Positions 1 to 12,424 of a stretch of DNA of 64,000 bases are shown one piece after another (positions within the stretch are counted from its first letter, which is position 1; the number at the start of each line of letters is the position of its first letter). Source of the stretch: Asterella californica (Eukaryota > Streptophyta > Marchantiopsida > Marchantiales > Aytoniaceae); the NCBI GenBank assembly GCA_036924285.1, contig JAYKYS010000005.1, positions 5,208,001 to 5,272,000 of the forward strand. Direction: 5' to 3'. The translations under genes were made by a program, and so were the position numbers. The notes under the pieces were generated by a model that had not been told where the DNA came from, did not search any database, and saw only the letters and a program-made list of their open reading frames with translations.

Positions 1-394
1 ATAAATTTTTATTGGCACTTTCATTTCTAGTTTCTAAGAAGCTATGAGTAAGTACATACGTACTTTTCATTGTTAATTCAGCACTGTGGTGAACGTTGTA
101 CCTTTACATAGCTTCTTTCTGTAACTCTTGATAGTACATAACACTTCTTGTAGTGAGTTTTAATATTTACAAAGTGATGTTAGAGTAGTAGTTTAAGAGA
201 TGCCCCGAAGGAAAAACTTCTGAAATAAGTGACCATGTTGTTCGAGTGAGTTTCTGGCTCGAAAAAGAGTTTAAGAAACAAAAAAATTGAGACAGATGTA
301 GCGGGTGTTAGTTCTTCCAAAACTGTTCAAGAAAGATGTATTCGGAAAGGTAAGGCAGATTCAGTTGGAGTGAAGAGAAGGAAGTGGAAAGATT
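1..394. other. AT-rich flank, nothing recognised
   Basis: No motif, RNA gene or convincing reading frame is visible. It lies directly upstream of the hAT-like transposase fossil and may be part of that transposon's 5' region, but no terminal inverted repeat could be identified. Confidence 0.4.
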
Positions 395-1190
395 CTTGAA
401 CTATAGATTATCCATGGGCAGAATTTGATCTTGTGCAAGCGTTGGTCTTTTGCAAGATTTGCAAAGAGATGAAAAGAGAAACTAAGTTTGCTGCAGATGG
501 GTCTGTTAATGTCAAGACCAGTGCCTTTGTCTGATCTTGTTGGTACTATGGAACACATTAAACTAGTATATGCTCGGATGCATGGTATAGAAGCTATGCA
601 GAAGTGTATAGCTTCCGCTAATAAGAGTTGTGATGCTTTATTAGAGCTGCATACTTCATCGGAAAAGAATCTCTGGCATTTACAAAATTTTCTCCAAGTT
701 GTGTAAGTTGTTGAAGAAAACGACTGAAAATATATCTATCTCTTTGTACTAGGATGATAAAGCATGTAGTGAAGTGATGTTTACATACTCCGCACGTTCT
801 GCAACGTAGAGTCTTGGAGAAAGTTCAAGTCTCTTGTTTCTATGGTATTACTATATATTAGAGTACAGATATTTCAGTCACATCTCATCTGGTTGTTTTT
901 GTACATTTCTTGAGGATGGCAGGATCCGTATTGTCTTTTTGGGTCTGATCCATATTACAAGTAAAGCTGTTGAGATCATTTCTAGTTGTTTGCTCTTGTC
1001 TTTGAAGGAGTGAGGACTAGAATATGAGTGCATGGTTGCTTTTGGATCGGATGACGCAATCACCATGATGAGGATTCGAAATGGAGTAGCTGCTCGTCTG
1101 AAAAATATAGTAAATCCTTATCTAATATCTTGTCGTTGTGTGGCTCACAAGACTAACTTAGCATCTTTAGGTGCAGCAAAACTGCCCTAG
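395..1190 (+). pseudogene. hAT-like transposase fossil (DUF4371 / ZNF862-like type)
   Basis: Conceptual translation with frameshifts gives features of the hAT-related transposases that start with a BED/TTF-like zinc finger. Near 440-560 there is FCKICKEM, then FAADGSVNVKTSAF, then VGTMEH, which fits a C-x2-C...H-x4-H finger. Around 905-1190 the frame reads DGRIRIVFLGLI, then AFGSDDAITMM, NGVAARLK and CRCVAHKTNLA. These match the family's block of FGSDGA...GVAxRLK...HCVAHRLxLA, which includes one of the catalytic acidic residues. Several stops and frame changes (for example at 522 and 1009) rule out function. The rest of the catalytic domain and the C-terminal dimerisation motif were not found in order downstream. 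Confidence 0.6.
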
Positions 1191-1529
1191 TGCAAGAAGA
1201 TAAGCAAGGAGGTAGATCCACGTTTCAACCTTGGTTCAGAGAACCACGTAGGGTTCTTTTGTTTCCGACTTCTCCGTCAAACCGTTAAGTCCTACTCACA
1301 ACATTCACAACTTAAGTCGGATGCAGACGTTCTGTTGTTCGCATCTATGCTCGATCTTGAGACTGAGGGTCACGACATCAATATTGTGAAATTGTTTACC
1401 TCTTAATTCAGAAGGCATGCGTTTCAAAAACACTCCAAGACTACCAAAATCAAACAAAATGTGATAACTTGTTCTTTCATCAAGCACAATTGCATTAAGA
1501 TCAGTACTTTTCATCAAAAAATTTACCTA

Positions 1530-1690
1530 TATCTCTGAAATTGTAGTGGAGATCTCTGATCTCATACTGGACACATCTACCAAGTCACCTTGAAAAGTCT
1601 TGCTCAATTTTGCTAAACAATCCAATATGTCAGCTAGAAAATATAAGATGTAAAAATCAAAAAACTGCACAACTTCTTGTACAACTTGCT
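1530..1690 (-). pseudogene. inverted piece of a hAT-like transposase
   Basis: On the minus strand the frame reads YFLADILDCLAKLSKTFQ followed by DLVDVSSMRSEISTTI. That is the segment which in DUF4371-type hAT transposases follows the HCVAHRLxLA block. Here it lies about 350 bp further on but on the opposite strand, so either the fossil was rearranged by an inversion or a second copy is present. 1191-1529 between the two pieces shows no recognisable protein. Confidence 0.45.
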
Positions 1691-3340
1691 CGCTACAACT
1701 TCATCTGTCATTTATTCTGGTTTTGAATTTTTACAGAGTGGTAGTGAAAGAGGCACTTCAATTTCTTGAGAAGTTTGAGACCTTTTGGTCAAGTGGTTTG
1801 TGAGATATTGGACAGCAAAGTTATGTCGAAATGTATTATGAGAGGTTGAGAGGAAGATTGAGTGAATATCACATTTGAGTTGATTGTGAGAGATGTGTTT
1901 GACTTGGATCTGAAACTTTCTGGAGTTGTTAAGGAGACATTGAAGAACTTGGAGGTCGAATTTCAGCTTCATAGCATCAAGAAGGAAGGAGTTATTGCAT
2001 GTTACATTTCACTAGTAGAGATTTCGATATCGTCTGATTTCACCATCTTTGGTGTCATGTTGTGAGCTCAATATTACTTGGATTCGTGCATGCCATACCT
2101 TGTTGGAGAGCTGAGGAGATGAAGTTTCTGAAGATGTAAAGGTTACTATCAGTTGACTAGTACAAAGACCGAGAGCTGTAAAATAACATAGTATAGTTTT
2201 GTGAATGCTACAAAAATAGTGAACTTTGGAAAGGCATAATTATCAACTCATGAATGATCTCTCTGAATGTAATATCTTAATAGTGAGCCTATTCTACAAG
2301 CTAACTATTGGGTTTGGTTTTGTCGCATTCAGAGTTATGGTTAAGGAGTGACAGTGAGGTAAAGTTGAGATATTTTTGTGTAAAAAAGCGCAAGATTTAA
2401 GATTCTTTTGGATAACATGTCCACTTGGAGGTTTTTTAGTGCTTCAATGCACTTAATCATGAGTATGGAGAGTTGTCATTAGTATTGTCTATGTTTGGAT
2501 CCTCTTCATACTCACATGCTTGTTTGGACGTCTAATAAGTTTAGATTGGATTTGCGTGTGGATGTTACGTTTAGTTTTTTTTTCTGTTAGAGGTGCTGGT
2601 ATTTCTCTTGTGGTGACGCTAGAGTGATGACCAGAAGACCCAAGAGTGCTTGCGGTGATGGCAGGAATATGTTGTCCGTGTTTGTTATCCAAGTTCTATC
2701 TCTAGTTGAGTGAGAGAGATATTACCGAGAGAACGTGAGGATATCTACAACGAGATAGGTTCAAAGTGTACTTGGGGATCAGAATGAGATTTGGATGGTC
2801 ACTGGTTTTGAGTCGTAGAGTGCTGCACATACTCTCCACAGTCAGATATCCAATGTATTCTCAGATAAGAAAACACGTCACTCGACAACATAAGTGAGGG
2901 TTTTCATCGTACTATTTTCTCATACTATCAACCAAGACAAAAAGACATTCAAGAGATAATCATCTTTGTCCATGTCATTGCTGTTAGGAAGAAAAGAAGG
3001 AGGATGAATAGCATTAAAGAGATTCTTTGTGCATACTTTTTGGGGGATCATCAATCATCAAACAATCTCGAGTAAGTTGAAAGAGTAGAGTTGAGAAAAG
3101 TCCTTCAGATATAGAAAATTATCAGTGACAGCTTCTCTGTGTGTCTTGAATCTCACACACATTTCTATGAGAAAATCTTATATAGTTGTAAAATTATCCA
3201 TATTATTATAAGAATGAGGACTGAACATTTATAATAAATCAAAAGATATATGAGAAAACCACAAGGATCTTTATGTATGAAATTTATACTAAACTGATTT
3301 CAATCAAACATGAGTGAAGGAAAATAGATTGCAGTGAACT
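1691..3340. other. anonymous sequence, possible transposon remnants
   Basis: Contains short open frames such as 1862-2065 (+), none with a recognised motif. It may hold the decayed 3' part of the hAT-like element, but I could not identify the family's C-terminal dimerisation motif. No RNA gene or strong repeat seen. Confidence 0.3.
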
Positions 3341-3349
3341 TACTTTACT

Positions 3350-3640
3350 TTATGCGATCTCTGGTGGCAAGTACTTCTTACTTTCCATGGATCGAAGGAT
3401 GAGCTTGCAATTTTTCAATGTGCGTGCTGTCCAAATCAGAACATAGAACTCTTTGCAGTATGTTGTCATAAACTCGTGTACTCTTTTTAGAACCACATAG
3501 CACATATATTTATCTTGACATATTTTGACTTTGTACCCTTTTTCTTTACCACTTTGAAGTTCTATCTCATTACGACCAATTTTCTTCCAAGATGAACGTT
3601 TTCCTCCTAGCATCACTTGGATTGACTAGTCAGGGATAAA
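3350..3640 (-). pseudogene. FCP1/NIF-like (HAD phosphatase) domain fragment
   Basis: The 88-codon frame contains VHEFMTTYCKEFYVLIWTAR and then TLKNCKLIL. This resembles the FCP1 homology (NIF) domain block of the form R-P-G-V-x-E-F-L...F-D-V-x-I-W-T-S-R-x-x-x-N-x-x-x-I-L, where aspartate-based CTD phosphatases carry conserved residues. The catalytic D-x-D-x-[TV] motif expected upstream is not visible, and the frame is interrupted by a stop just upstream at about 3630. Either a captured gene fragment or a degenerate paralogue; similarity is judged by eye only. Confidence 0.35.
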
Positions 3641-3676
3641 AACTCTTGGAAGAACAAACACGAGCAAGTTCAGCTT

Positions 3677-3862
3677 TCAATGCTTGCAACTCTTCACCTT
3701 AACGAACGATTGCAGTTTCTTGACTTTGCACTCGCTCGTTAATTTCCTCTCTTTTTGTTTGACGTCAAATATTCTCGTGATTATTGTTTCCTCCTCATGC
3801 ATCTTCTTCTTGAGACGCTTGTCAAGTTCTTCTTCTTCCTTCGTCTTGCTTGCAAGACGCAT
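3677..3862 (-). other. Lys/Glu-rich coiled-coil-like frame
   Basis: 61 codons beginning MRLASKTKEEEELDKRLKKK, strongly charged and heptad-like. It lies on the same strand just upstream of the FCP1-like fragment and could be another exon or captured piece of the same source gene. No family is recognised; low-complexity composition alone could produce it. Confidence 0.25.
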
Positions 3863-3949
3863 TCAAGAGTTGGTTGAGTAGATGAACTTCATAACTCTCA
3901 GAAAATCACATGGTAAAAGTAAGAGATAAAGTTGAGTGTAAACGAAATA

Positions 3950-4270
3950 CATTTCACACTCAATCTACAATGTGATATGCATCCAATCGCACTAAGATTC
4001 AATGCAGTGCGATCGGACATCTGATCATATTGAATATTCAATGTGACGTATGTTCTCATCGATCACAGTATCGCATTGAAGTGCGACCCAAGTTCTTATC
4101 AGTATGCAATGCGATCAACCATCGGATCGGACTACAGTGCGACCAATCATCGGATCGGACTGAAGTGCGACCAAGCTAGTTATCACAATGAATATTCAAT
4201 GCGACTTGCGGTCTTATCGTACTGCATATATAGTGCAGTGCGATCAAATGTCAGACATAAATCTCCAAGA
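3950..4270. repeat. degenerate short-period repeat rich in GCGATC/GTGCGA words
   Basis: Words such as cagtgcgat, caatgcgatc, aagtgcgacc and atcggatcggac recur irregularly on both strands with spacings of about 20-40 bp. Irregular repeats of this type are typical of subterminal regions of DNA transposons, but no terminal inverted repeat or target duplication was found. Confidence 0.5.
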
Positions 4271-5199
4271 AACCTCTGATGTTTACAAAAGATCTTAAAA
4301 TACTTCTAAAGAGCTTACAACACTATACACTATTTACAGAACTACATACAACAATATACGGTTTGCAATACTTTGTTGTTTACATACAATAATACACGAT
4401 TTGCAATATTCTGTTGTTTACAGAACTACATTTGTGAAACATAGCTTTCGCTGAAAAGCATGATAGATGTCATCGCTTCATATGTCCACAATGCCTATTG
4501 CACCATCAACACCATCAACGCTCGTTGTCTCATGATCTAGAACTTTTGAATCTTCAACGACTTGATCTTCTCTCATGATACCAACGTATATCATAATATG
4601 AGTAATTGCTATTCTCAAGAAGATCTTCATCGTCACGCTCTTTTTGGATTCTCGAACGTGTCTTTGAAGATGCAAAAATTCTCCTTCTATGTTATTTATC
4701 ATCAGTTGTGTCAAGTCATAGTCTCTACTCGTCGACTTTAGTCTTCACATACAATACCAATTGACATGTAACCGCTTTAGGTCTTCTCCTCGTTAAGATA
4801 ATTATGTTTAGGCATTAAAAAATAGCTCCCCACTTTAGAAACTCACATTCTCTTGCATAATATCATTTGTCTATCTTATCATAGTATGGAAACCAGTTCT
4901 CAATTTGGACATGTCTTACGAATAAAGGTATTTTGACTCCATCGGAAAGAGAACAAAACATCTTTGATCAAGTCGACGTTTAACACTACCTCCGTATCTT
5001 CGATAGTTGTAGTGTGTGTTTGAGAATCTTACGCGCGTAGGAAAGCATTACACAATCCAATCTGTAAATGCATAACAAAAAAACATGCAAAGAAAGAGTT
5101 GACGACAAACGACAGTCAAAAGATAAACATCATGCTTACTAAACTTGCATATATGCATCGCTTGAATGTCTCAGATCCGAAGTCTAAGTTATTTACTAC
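4271..5199. other. anonymous sequence with a small duplication
   Basis: A segment of about 50 bp (acatacaa...tttgcaata...ttgttgttta) is present twice in 4340-4425. A 78-codon frame at 4478-4714 (-) has no recognised family. No RNA gene or promoter can be supported. Confidence 0.3.
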
Positions 5200-5487
5200 C
5201 GAAGCACTCTATAACTTCAATTGAAATACAAAGGTTCATAGTCAACATCTGCTTACATCTGGCCGTGTAAACTCGAATGACAATACTATCAACAAGCCAA
5301 GCTTGTCTACGACATCTTTGTCTATGTCGCTCAATGCTCTTCGAATGTCTTCTTTGTCCATCCATGCCCATCTGATTCGAGATTTACTATCATCTTGTAC
5401 ACGAAAAGTGATCAGAAACGGTCTTTCTTCACTTCATACTCGAGCAATACCTTCTTCTTGTATCGATTTCTTCTTACGAGGAGCCAT
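5200..5487 (-). pseudogene. unrecognised coding-like fragment starting MAPRKKK
   Basis: From an ATG at 5487 the frame reads MAPRKKKSIQEEGIARV, a TGA, then continues in the same frame with SEERPFLITFRVQDDSK and RWAWMDKEDIRRAL before running out near 5230. A basic start followed by a continued frame after one stop suggests a decayed coding region. No family is recognised. It lies on the same strand as the fragments at 3.35-3.86 kb. Confidence 0.3.
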
Positions 5488-5869
5488 GACTACTAAACAC
5501 AATAACAACACATGAACGTTTGACACAAACTTTATAACAATAATAATGTTATAAGAATGCCGACATGAACTGTACGAGCATACCTTATAAGACCCACTTT
5601 GAAAAGGAAGCAATAAAGCAAAGTTCAACTTTCACAAAATTTCCATGAATTTACGTAAAATATTTGGAAATAACACAAACAAAATTAAAGCAAATATGCG
5701 TTCCGAGTGGCTATAGCACTGTAAGAGCTCTAATCCAAAACTGTAGCGCGGTGAGAGTTCACATCATGTTCCCAAAGGTTTTTGACGCAGGAAGGAGAAG
5801 CAACAAGTTGAACCCTAGAATCTAGAAATTCCTATTCCACACAGTGCAAATTCTGCCACGTTCTTGCTC

Positions 5870-6120
5870 AATGTGATGTTTGTCAAAATCGCATTGAGTG
5901 CAGTGCAATTTTTGCACCATTCCCACTAAATGAAAATACACGTGAAATTGCATTGAGTGCGAATGTGCGTGCAATCACACTAGACTACACTTTAGTCCAA
6001 TGTGATTTCTAGCCATCCGCATTGTGTAGTCTAGTGCAATTTTTGCACATTCACACTCACTGCGATTGCATTCTCTAGATCCTCCCACTAGAATTCACCC
6101 TCCATTGATCTACTCATCGC
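5870..6120. repeat. second block of degenerate GTGCAA/GCATTG repeats
   Basis: Words such as gtgcaatttttgcac, gcattgagtg, gtgcaatcac and caatgtgat recur, with a near-palindromic pair around tagtctagtgcaa and actagactacac. It resembles the block at 3950-4270, so the two may flank one unit of about 2 kb. The intervals 5488-5869 and 6121-6358 hold nothing recognisable. Confidence 0.4.
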
Positions 6121-6358
6121 ACTAAGAAGTATTTTGATTCACAAATCAGCTCGAGTAAACTCAAATCACAAGATTTCTACTCTATGATATCATTGTCTAA
6201 ACCTTCGTTGATTTCAACTTACTAACAACGATTTTAGAACTTGCAACCAACTGAAACACAACAATTTTATTAAACAACGACTCATTTTAACAACGATTAC
6301 TACGAAATGAAGTGCCGAATACTTGAAATAAACCCAAAAGCGTTTGCACTAGTGATAC

Positions 6359-7149
6359 TTGACTGCTCAACTTTTTGGGAAGAATAGCTTTCTTGTTGTC
6401 ATCGATGTTGAGTTGAAAAATGATTTGAACGATACGTTGATATGTACAAGAAAGCTAAGGAAATCCAAGATGACACATGAGGTGGACTTACTAACTGGTT
6501 TGACAATGGAGGACAAGTTGAAAGAGAAATGTCCTCTTTCTATAAGATGAACGTAGTGTTTGGTAGTCGAGCCAACAATGATCCTCTTGCCGTAAGTTCA
6601 TTTGGAATATCATCAGAAGAAGAATTACTAGGATATGATTCTCAACGTCAAGCAGAGAATACTCTTCTTAGTACGATATTGAGAATAGACTTCCTCGTTA
6701 TGAGGAAGATGACGATGACGATGCCGATATGGATATCTCACAGTGTGGAAATCAAACTTACAAAGAGGACATGAGTCTGATCGTTGAGGAGAGGACTATC
6801 AATGATGAGAAAGAAGAAGAAAGACACGATGAAACAAGTTGTGGAGCTGTTTCTGATATACCTTCGACCGCTACCGAAGAAACATCTAGAAATCTCAGAG
6901 CCGGATTCACCAAGAATGTGAAAGTGGAGTGTTAATTTGTGCGAAGAGACTATCAGAGAGACAGTGCAGTATAAAAAAATTTTCGTTGAATATCGCATGA
7001 CTACACTAGAGGAAAAGAAAACAGCTAGAGAAAGTCACGAGAAAGAGGAGAGTAGGAAGAGACATTCCTCTTTGTTTGTTGAATTACATAAAGCTGATAA
7101 GTCTTTCGAGGAAATTAAAAAAATTATCGAGAAGCTCGATAATATGTAA
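6359..7149 (+). other. chain of overlapping coding-like frames, charged C-terminal helix
   Basis: Three frames in sequence (6359-6550, 6529-6774, 6729-6935) and one at 6937-7149 look like pieces of one coding region with frameshifts. The last has a strongly charged helical stretch (EEKKTARESHEKEESRKRHS) and ends with FEEIKKIIEKLDNM. This layout resembles the accessory Myb/SANT-like ORF of plant PIF/Harbinger-type transposons, whose C-terminus is often coiled coil, but no tryptophan-rich Myb repeat is visible. The assignment is speculative. Confidence 0.25.
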
Positions 7150-7323
7150 CTTTCTGAAACAAAGTAAAGTTTTTGTAGGGTTATTTTCCTTCTACTTCCA
7201 TAGTTAACTTGGCAATGTTATGATTCAGCTGTGGTCTTTCATATTCACAAGTCCATGTCATCGATGTAGGTACATGTGGGAAGACTAGAATCTCGAGGTT
7301 TCTCCCTTTTAAGATTTAGATCA

Positions 7324-7471
7324 TATCTCTGTGCGTATTGTGTACAGTTGGTTGGAGAAGATAAAATCGAGGATGCGAATATGGCTTCCTCTCGCATATC
7401 TTTATGCGTATTCGCACTCAGTTGGTTGGAGAAGATAAAATCGAAGGTGTGAACACGGCTTCCTCTCCAAG
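7324..7471. repeat. tandem duplication, period 74 bp, two copies
   Basis: The word cagttggttggagaagataa occurs at 7345 and 7419 within two diverged copies that both end with ggcttcctctc. No coding potential is linked to it. Confidence 0.7.
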
Positions 7472-9719
7472 ACGAAGATCAAGTACAACTCGAATTTAGA
7501 TGTTACAGGACCTGTGAAGCTCGTGTTCTAGAGTATTCGTGTTTAGAGAGATTGAGGCGCATTAGCAACACGAAGTTCCATGAGTTGGAGTCATTCAAGC
7601 TGGAAGAAGTTTTTCCGCAGCGGGATATCACAAGCAACAAGGAGGTGCTCATCAATTCCAGTGCGAAGAGTCATTCAAGGTGCGTTTAAGATATGTCACA
7701 ATTTTCTCATAATCATCGAGATCAAACGAATATGTGCTTTCTTCATCACTTCAAGATTTTTAGGAGCCATTGCAGTAATAAATGTATCGAGATGGTCCGC
7801 ACATGGAAATACGTCCGAGTCTACATCAAACTTGACCTCCTCACATAAGCTGTCCATTTTTGCAAATATATGATTCATGATCAAACGAAAAGATAACTCC
7901 TGCAACAAGATTGTTCCGTCACTTACTCCACTACTTCATTGACTAAATGCTATATTTCGAAATGTGAGCGGTTTGATCCTCCTCGTGCAGACTATCATTT
8001 GGAGGCATTAAAATCTGAAGTATATATTCTGCATGCGGATAAGTTTGACATCCCTCCTTAGATGACCGCGGGTATGAAATGTAGTACTGTGACAAAGTTA
8101 GAACCATTGAACTTTAAGTAAGACCGTGGTCAAGTTATGACAGAGATTCGACTATTTGTTAGAGAATAATTCTTCCAAACTTTGACACCTCATAATCTAC
8201 CATCTGTTGCTCGTGGCTCTTAGAGGTTGATTCTTCCGTCGATACCGTTTTAAGTTGAAACAAATGCTCAACACTCTAGAACTTGAGTGTGTACTACTTA
8301 GGCCAGTTGAACGGATTATGATCGAGATATGACTTCTAATCGAAAAGGTTGATTATATGCAATGAAGATTCTTCCTTGTTACACAAGCCTTATGTTAGTA
8401 GATGTGGATCTATCCCAGTGCTTGGATAAGTTTTTAGTGAAGATCGGAAATTTTCTTATCTTTTGTGACTCAAAGCGATGAATATTTATTTTTATCGATA
8501 CATATCTGAAATTTTGACTTTACAAGCGGATGTCTATCAGGTATTGAAATTTTTTCAAGAGAACATTTATGTATGTTCATCATACGAAGATAGTATTAAT
8601 TTCTATTCTTCGCAAAAAAGAACATGCATTTTCTTTTCTCTCGCTTAAAGAAAGCTGTCAAATGTTGTTTACCTCTCGATCATCTAACTCCACTCATCAA
8701 CAATAGAGTTGAAAAAAATTAAAACTGTATGTCATGCTTACGTGTAAAAGATATATATTTGTGACTTCAAGACATGTCACTCAGTAGAAAACAATTACTC
8801 TCCATCAGAGATTAAACCCGCAAGACCTCCCCACTTGGAGGTTGGTGATCTCATCCCCCGTGATGTGTCAACACAACACGAGGGCAATCCTACAATATAA
8901 AACAACCTTAACAAGCAAACAAGAATCAGCTTCTATTAACACACCATACAGAATTATCCTACAAAAGAAATGAATCCAAACAAACCCTCAAAGAATATCA
9001 AATAAATATTAAGATCATTGATATACATTGTTACTGTGAATCACGAAAGCTGAGCTAAACTGAGACAAATGAACTTTTGGTCGTACGTAAAAATATCTAT
9101 AGTGATCTGAAGTCTTCCAAAGATGAGTGGCGTCAATTAACAAATCATCAAAGTTCTCTTCATGCCCCTCAAGTGTCACTTTTGTCTGCACTTGTAGATT
9201 TCTAGTTTGTAGAGCATATCGGTGCTTAGTCTTTATGAATATTCTGAATATAAAAAGTCCTCTCGCAAATGGAAGTGGAGATGTACTTTATTCTAGTGAT
9301 GTCTACTAAGACTAATAAGTTAACAAACTTCTCACCATAAATCGAATAACTGCCAAACCTCGTGAAATCCTCTATTCTGTCACTCTGTCATGCATTGTAT
9401 CTTAAATGTATGAAATTTGACAGACATTGCCAATGCATCAACTACAAGACCATACTCACATATTGACTTACCATAAAATGCACACAATTGGTCCATCTCT
9501 CTGAATCCTCAGTTTCGCATTCTAGAGAGATTGTGACACATGTTGGGGGTTAAATTCTTTTTAAGCACATACAACACTATTATCCTCAAACATGTACACA
9601 TAGCCTCAGCAAAGATTGTCTGGAAATTTAAAGCGTCCTCAATATCTTTTCCAGTTCTATCTTTTTGAAGATCAATTTTTGCGCATCTATTGCATTATTA
9701 TGCGATCGGAAGCTCTTGC
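7472..9719. other. anonymous sequence
   Basis: Small frames (for example 7696-7908 on the minus strand, 70 codons) show no recognised family. The stretch around 8815-8875 is more GC-rich (cctccccacttggaggttgg...tgtgtcaacacaacacg) and could be the edge of an LTR element, but no partner repeat was found. No RNA gene seen. Confidence 0.3.
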
Positions 9720-11170
9720 TCAGTAGGTCACGAAACTCACAACGCTAACCTCCAAATCACAATCACACGTTAGCGTTCATGTACCACTTACCTTTATCCT
9801 GTCTGATCCGAATTGGAGCCGAACCGTCTCAAGCTATGTATTCTCCTAAGTCCCGACCTAGACCTTGTTATGTTGATCTCAAAACATGAGCAAGTCATAA
9901 CATGACTTGAGACGGACTTCTCATAAAGACAAGGGTCTTAAACGATACCTCCAGCACACCTAGCGGTCCAACCGCCCACGATGTTTGCATGGGTCTAGGT
10001 TCCCGAACAGTAATCTAATCCGCCGTCTCATTCTCTGATCTTGCTCCAGCCCTTGGGTCGTTCTTAAGTCAAGACATCCAAGTCTACACCAGAACACGTA
10101 TTGGCACCGGCCCAACCATCACCTCATGCCTCCAGAGTCCATCCGTCAAACCTTCGGATCGGATGACTCGTCCTGACCCACCTAGGCATCGAGCCCTCTC
10201 ATATATACTTCTGGATATCGACGGTCATGTCCTCATCTTTGATCTTTGAAAATTATACCACAATCCGTTCACGTGATCGATCATAATTATCAGCTCCAAG
10301 GTCAGTTCGAGGAGTTCTGCGTACCACTTGAAAGCTCTCAGAGACCTTTCTAATGATATTTTACTCGTCTCGAGATCTTACGTGGAGCTCCGTCCACGAC
10401 CCAAAACGTCACTAGAGCTCTAACACTTAGAAGTTTTTTGAGGAACCGTGGTCCAGCGTCAGACTTGGACCATGTGGGTCGGAGCCCATCTCATATCTAT
10501 GTCTCGGTCATGCATTTTGGTTTGTTTCCATACTTGTCTCTTTAAGTCAGCGGTCATCTGGTGTCCTCTTGGTATATGCCCCTTTAGCTTCTATGCAAGA
10601 GAAATTATCATAACCAAGCTCTCGGAATGACCCAAACCTTAACTATCAATGACACAAGACGATATGCAGACGCTTGCGCACAAAAACAGCGATATCTTTT
10701 AACCCAATAACCCAAATGGTCCGAAATTTCACATGTAAGTAGCTGACTGTATATTCCCTGATCATATAGTTTCATAGCCAAAATCAGCCCAAAGCTCTCA
10801 ATATCGCTCTCAATGTCCCTTGATAACAATCACTCACTCTCATAACCTCCGATATGAGATACCCAACTTCAACGAACCATAACTTTGTCATTCCAACTTG
10901 AAATAGATCAATCTCAAAGTCCATCAGCAAGCCCATCTCGAGTGCTTTCCAGCAATGGTCAATTCCTCTGTAACAACCTCAGAGAACTCTCAGAAAGTGC
11001 AAAAAATCTCACAAAAATAAAATTGATCACGAATTTGACCCCTTCATCTTCAATCGATAGAAACTTTGTCATGCGAGCTCTGAATTGAGCAGTCTTTTAG
11101 TCCACGAGCACCTCGTCTTCCAAGCTTTCCAACCAAATCCAGTAAAGATAGTTTTTATATCTAGTTTATG
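9720..11170. other. LTR/leader-like non-coding sequence
   Basis: Lacks frames longer than 73 codons. Its style (strings like agctctcagagacctttctaa, ccataactttgtcattccaac, tcgagtgctttccag) resembles the plant LTR and leader sequence seen elsewhere in this window at 39.3-40.2 and 49.8-50.3 kb. No terminal TG...CA pair or second copy was found, so a solo or degraded LTR is only a possibility. Confidence 0.25.
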
Positions 11171-11789
11171 CTACTGCTAGTCACGGTTCATGCTACATCA
11201 TGCTTTATGTATCCAATTCTATATCACCACGTTACCAGTCCAAGCGGAGTCTCATTATTTGTACACGACAATAAGTTCTCAATAAGTGCTGTTGATTACA
11301 CATGCATCTATAAGAAAATCGTGGAGATAAACCTCATTGCATTCCGAGACTTAACGCACTGATCACAAAAGATGAGAAAACGCACTGCGTGCGTTATGCA
11401 CAATGTAGAAAGAGCTACAGCTCTTAGAGCAATTATGCACAAGGTCATAGTAAGAGCAACAACCCTCAAAGCGATTGAGCACACAGTCACACTTATAACA
11501 CAAAAATTGAGTCCAACTTGAAACACAACACACCCATGGTGAAATAGAGACTTGTGCTCTAAGATGAGATAAGATTTACAATCTGTGCACGATGTAAACC
11601 AATTGTTCTTGAACTTCATGTGAACATATAACTTTATCTTATTTATCAAATGTGAATTAATAAATTTATAGTTGTGAATGTGAGTAGTTGCACTTCTTGT
11701 CATAATACGTTTCTCATCGAACCTGGGTTTCTGCAAAAAGACAATAAAGTATCATCTATCAACTCGATACAATCCGAAATCCTTTTGTT
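11171..11789. other. anonymous sequence with small internal duplication
   Basis: Around 11385-11490 a motif of the form gagcaat-atgcac-aag-gtcata-agagcaac recurs with variation. The 142-codon minus frame 11308-11736 (HNYKFINSHLINKIKL and a Cys/Val/Leu-rich tail reading ALRVVALTMTLCIIALRAVA) reflects that repeat rather than a known family. The missing DDE part of the neighbouring transposase fossil was not found here. Confidence 0.3.
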
Positions 11790-12424
11790 GCAAAAGCATC
11801 GAAGATTATCTTCCTCTCTTCACGATTTGATCATTGATCAGTCCTTGCAATGTCGACTCAAGAGCTCTCATTATCCTCTTTGTATAAAGAAACATTGTAT
11901 CGCGATTGATTCTTCACAAAAACAAAGACCTTCCAACAGCAACATTGTTTCTATTGTGACTGAATCTATCCAATGCAACCGCAAGTTGTAATGACACTGG
12001 AGCTTGCTGGATGCGGACTTGGTTCTGAAAAACATGATGTCCTTCAATCAAACTCACCAATCGAGCAAAACTCCTTCTATCCAATAGTAATATGTCTAAA
12101 AGAATCAAGAGGAATATTTTCAAAATAATTCTTGAAAAAATCTTTGCTTTTTGAAAAAGTAAAATGACCATGTCGTTCCAAGTACCGAGAAGTACCCAAT
12201 ATTTGATATAAGTCCAGAAATTCTTCATCAGAATCTCAATCCAACACATCATCTTCATCACTAGAACTTGTGAACGCACTATTCTGTAATCTTATTTTTC
12301 TTGACTGCGTATCGACTTTTCTCTTATCACCCTCCTCGGATTCTTCAGAACTCTCAGAACTTTCTGAACTAGAAGACGCTAACATCACACGCATCTCCAT
12401 GATATCTTCTAAGTTTCCTAACAA
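11790..12424 (-). pseudogene. PIF/Harbinger-like transposase, N-terminal fossil
   Basis: Reading right to left there is an acidic Ser-rich N-terminus (SSSSESSESSEESEEGDKRK), a stop at about 12234, then DSDEEFLDLYQILGTSRYL, FENIPLDSFRHI, a frame change, SFARLVSLIEGHHVFQNQ, QAPVSLQLAVALDRF and, further on, FLYTKRIMRALES. This order (acidic leader, SRESFxxLVxLIExHPVF, QxPVxxQLAVALxRxG, TVxLYTxRxxxAL) is that of Harbinger/DDE_Tnp_4-type transposases before the catalytic core. At least one stop and one frameshift are present and the DDE core is missing. Confidence 0.55.
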
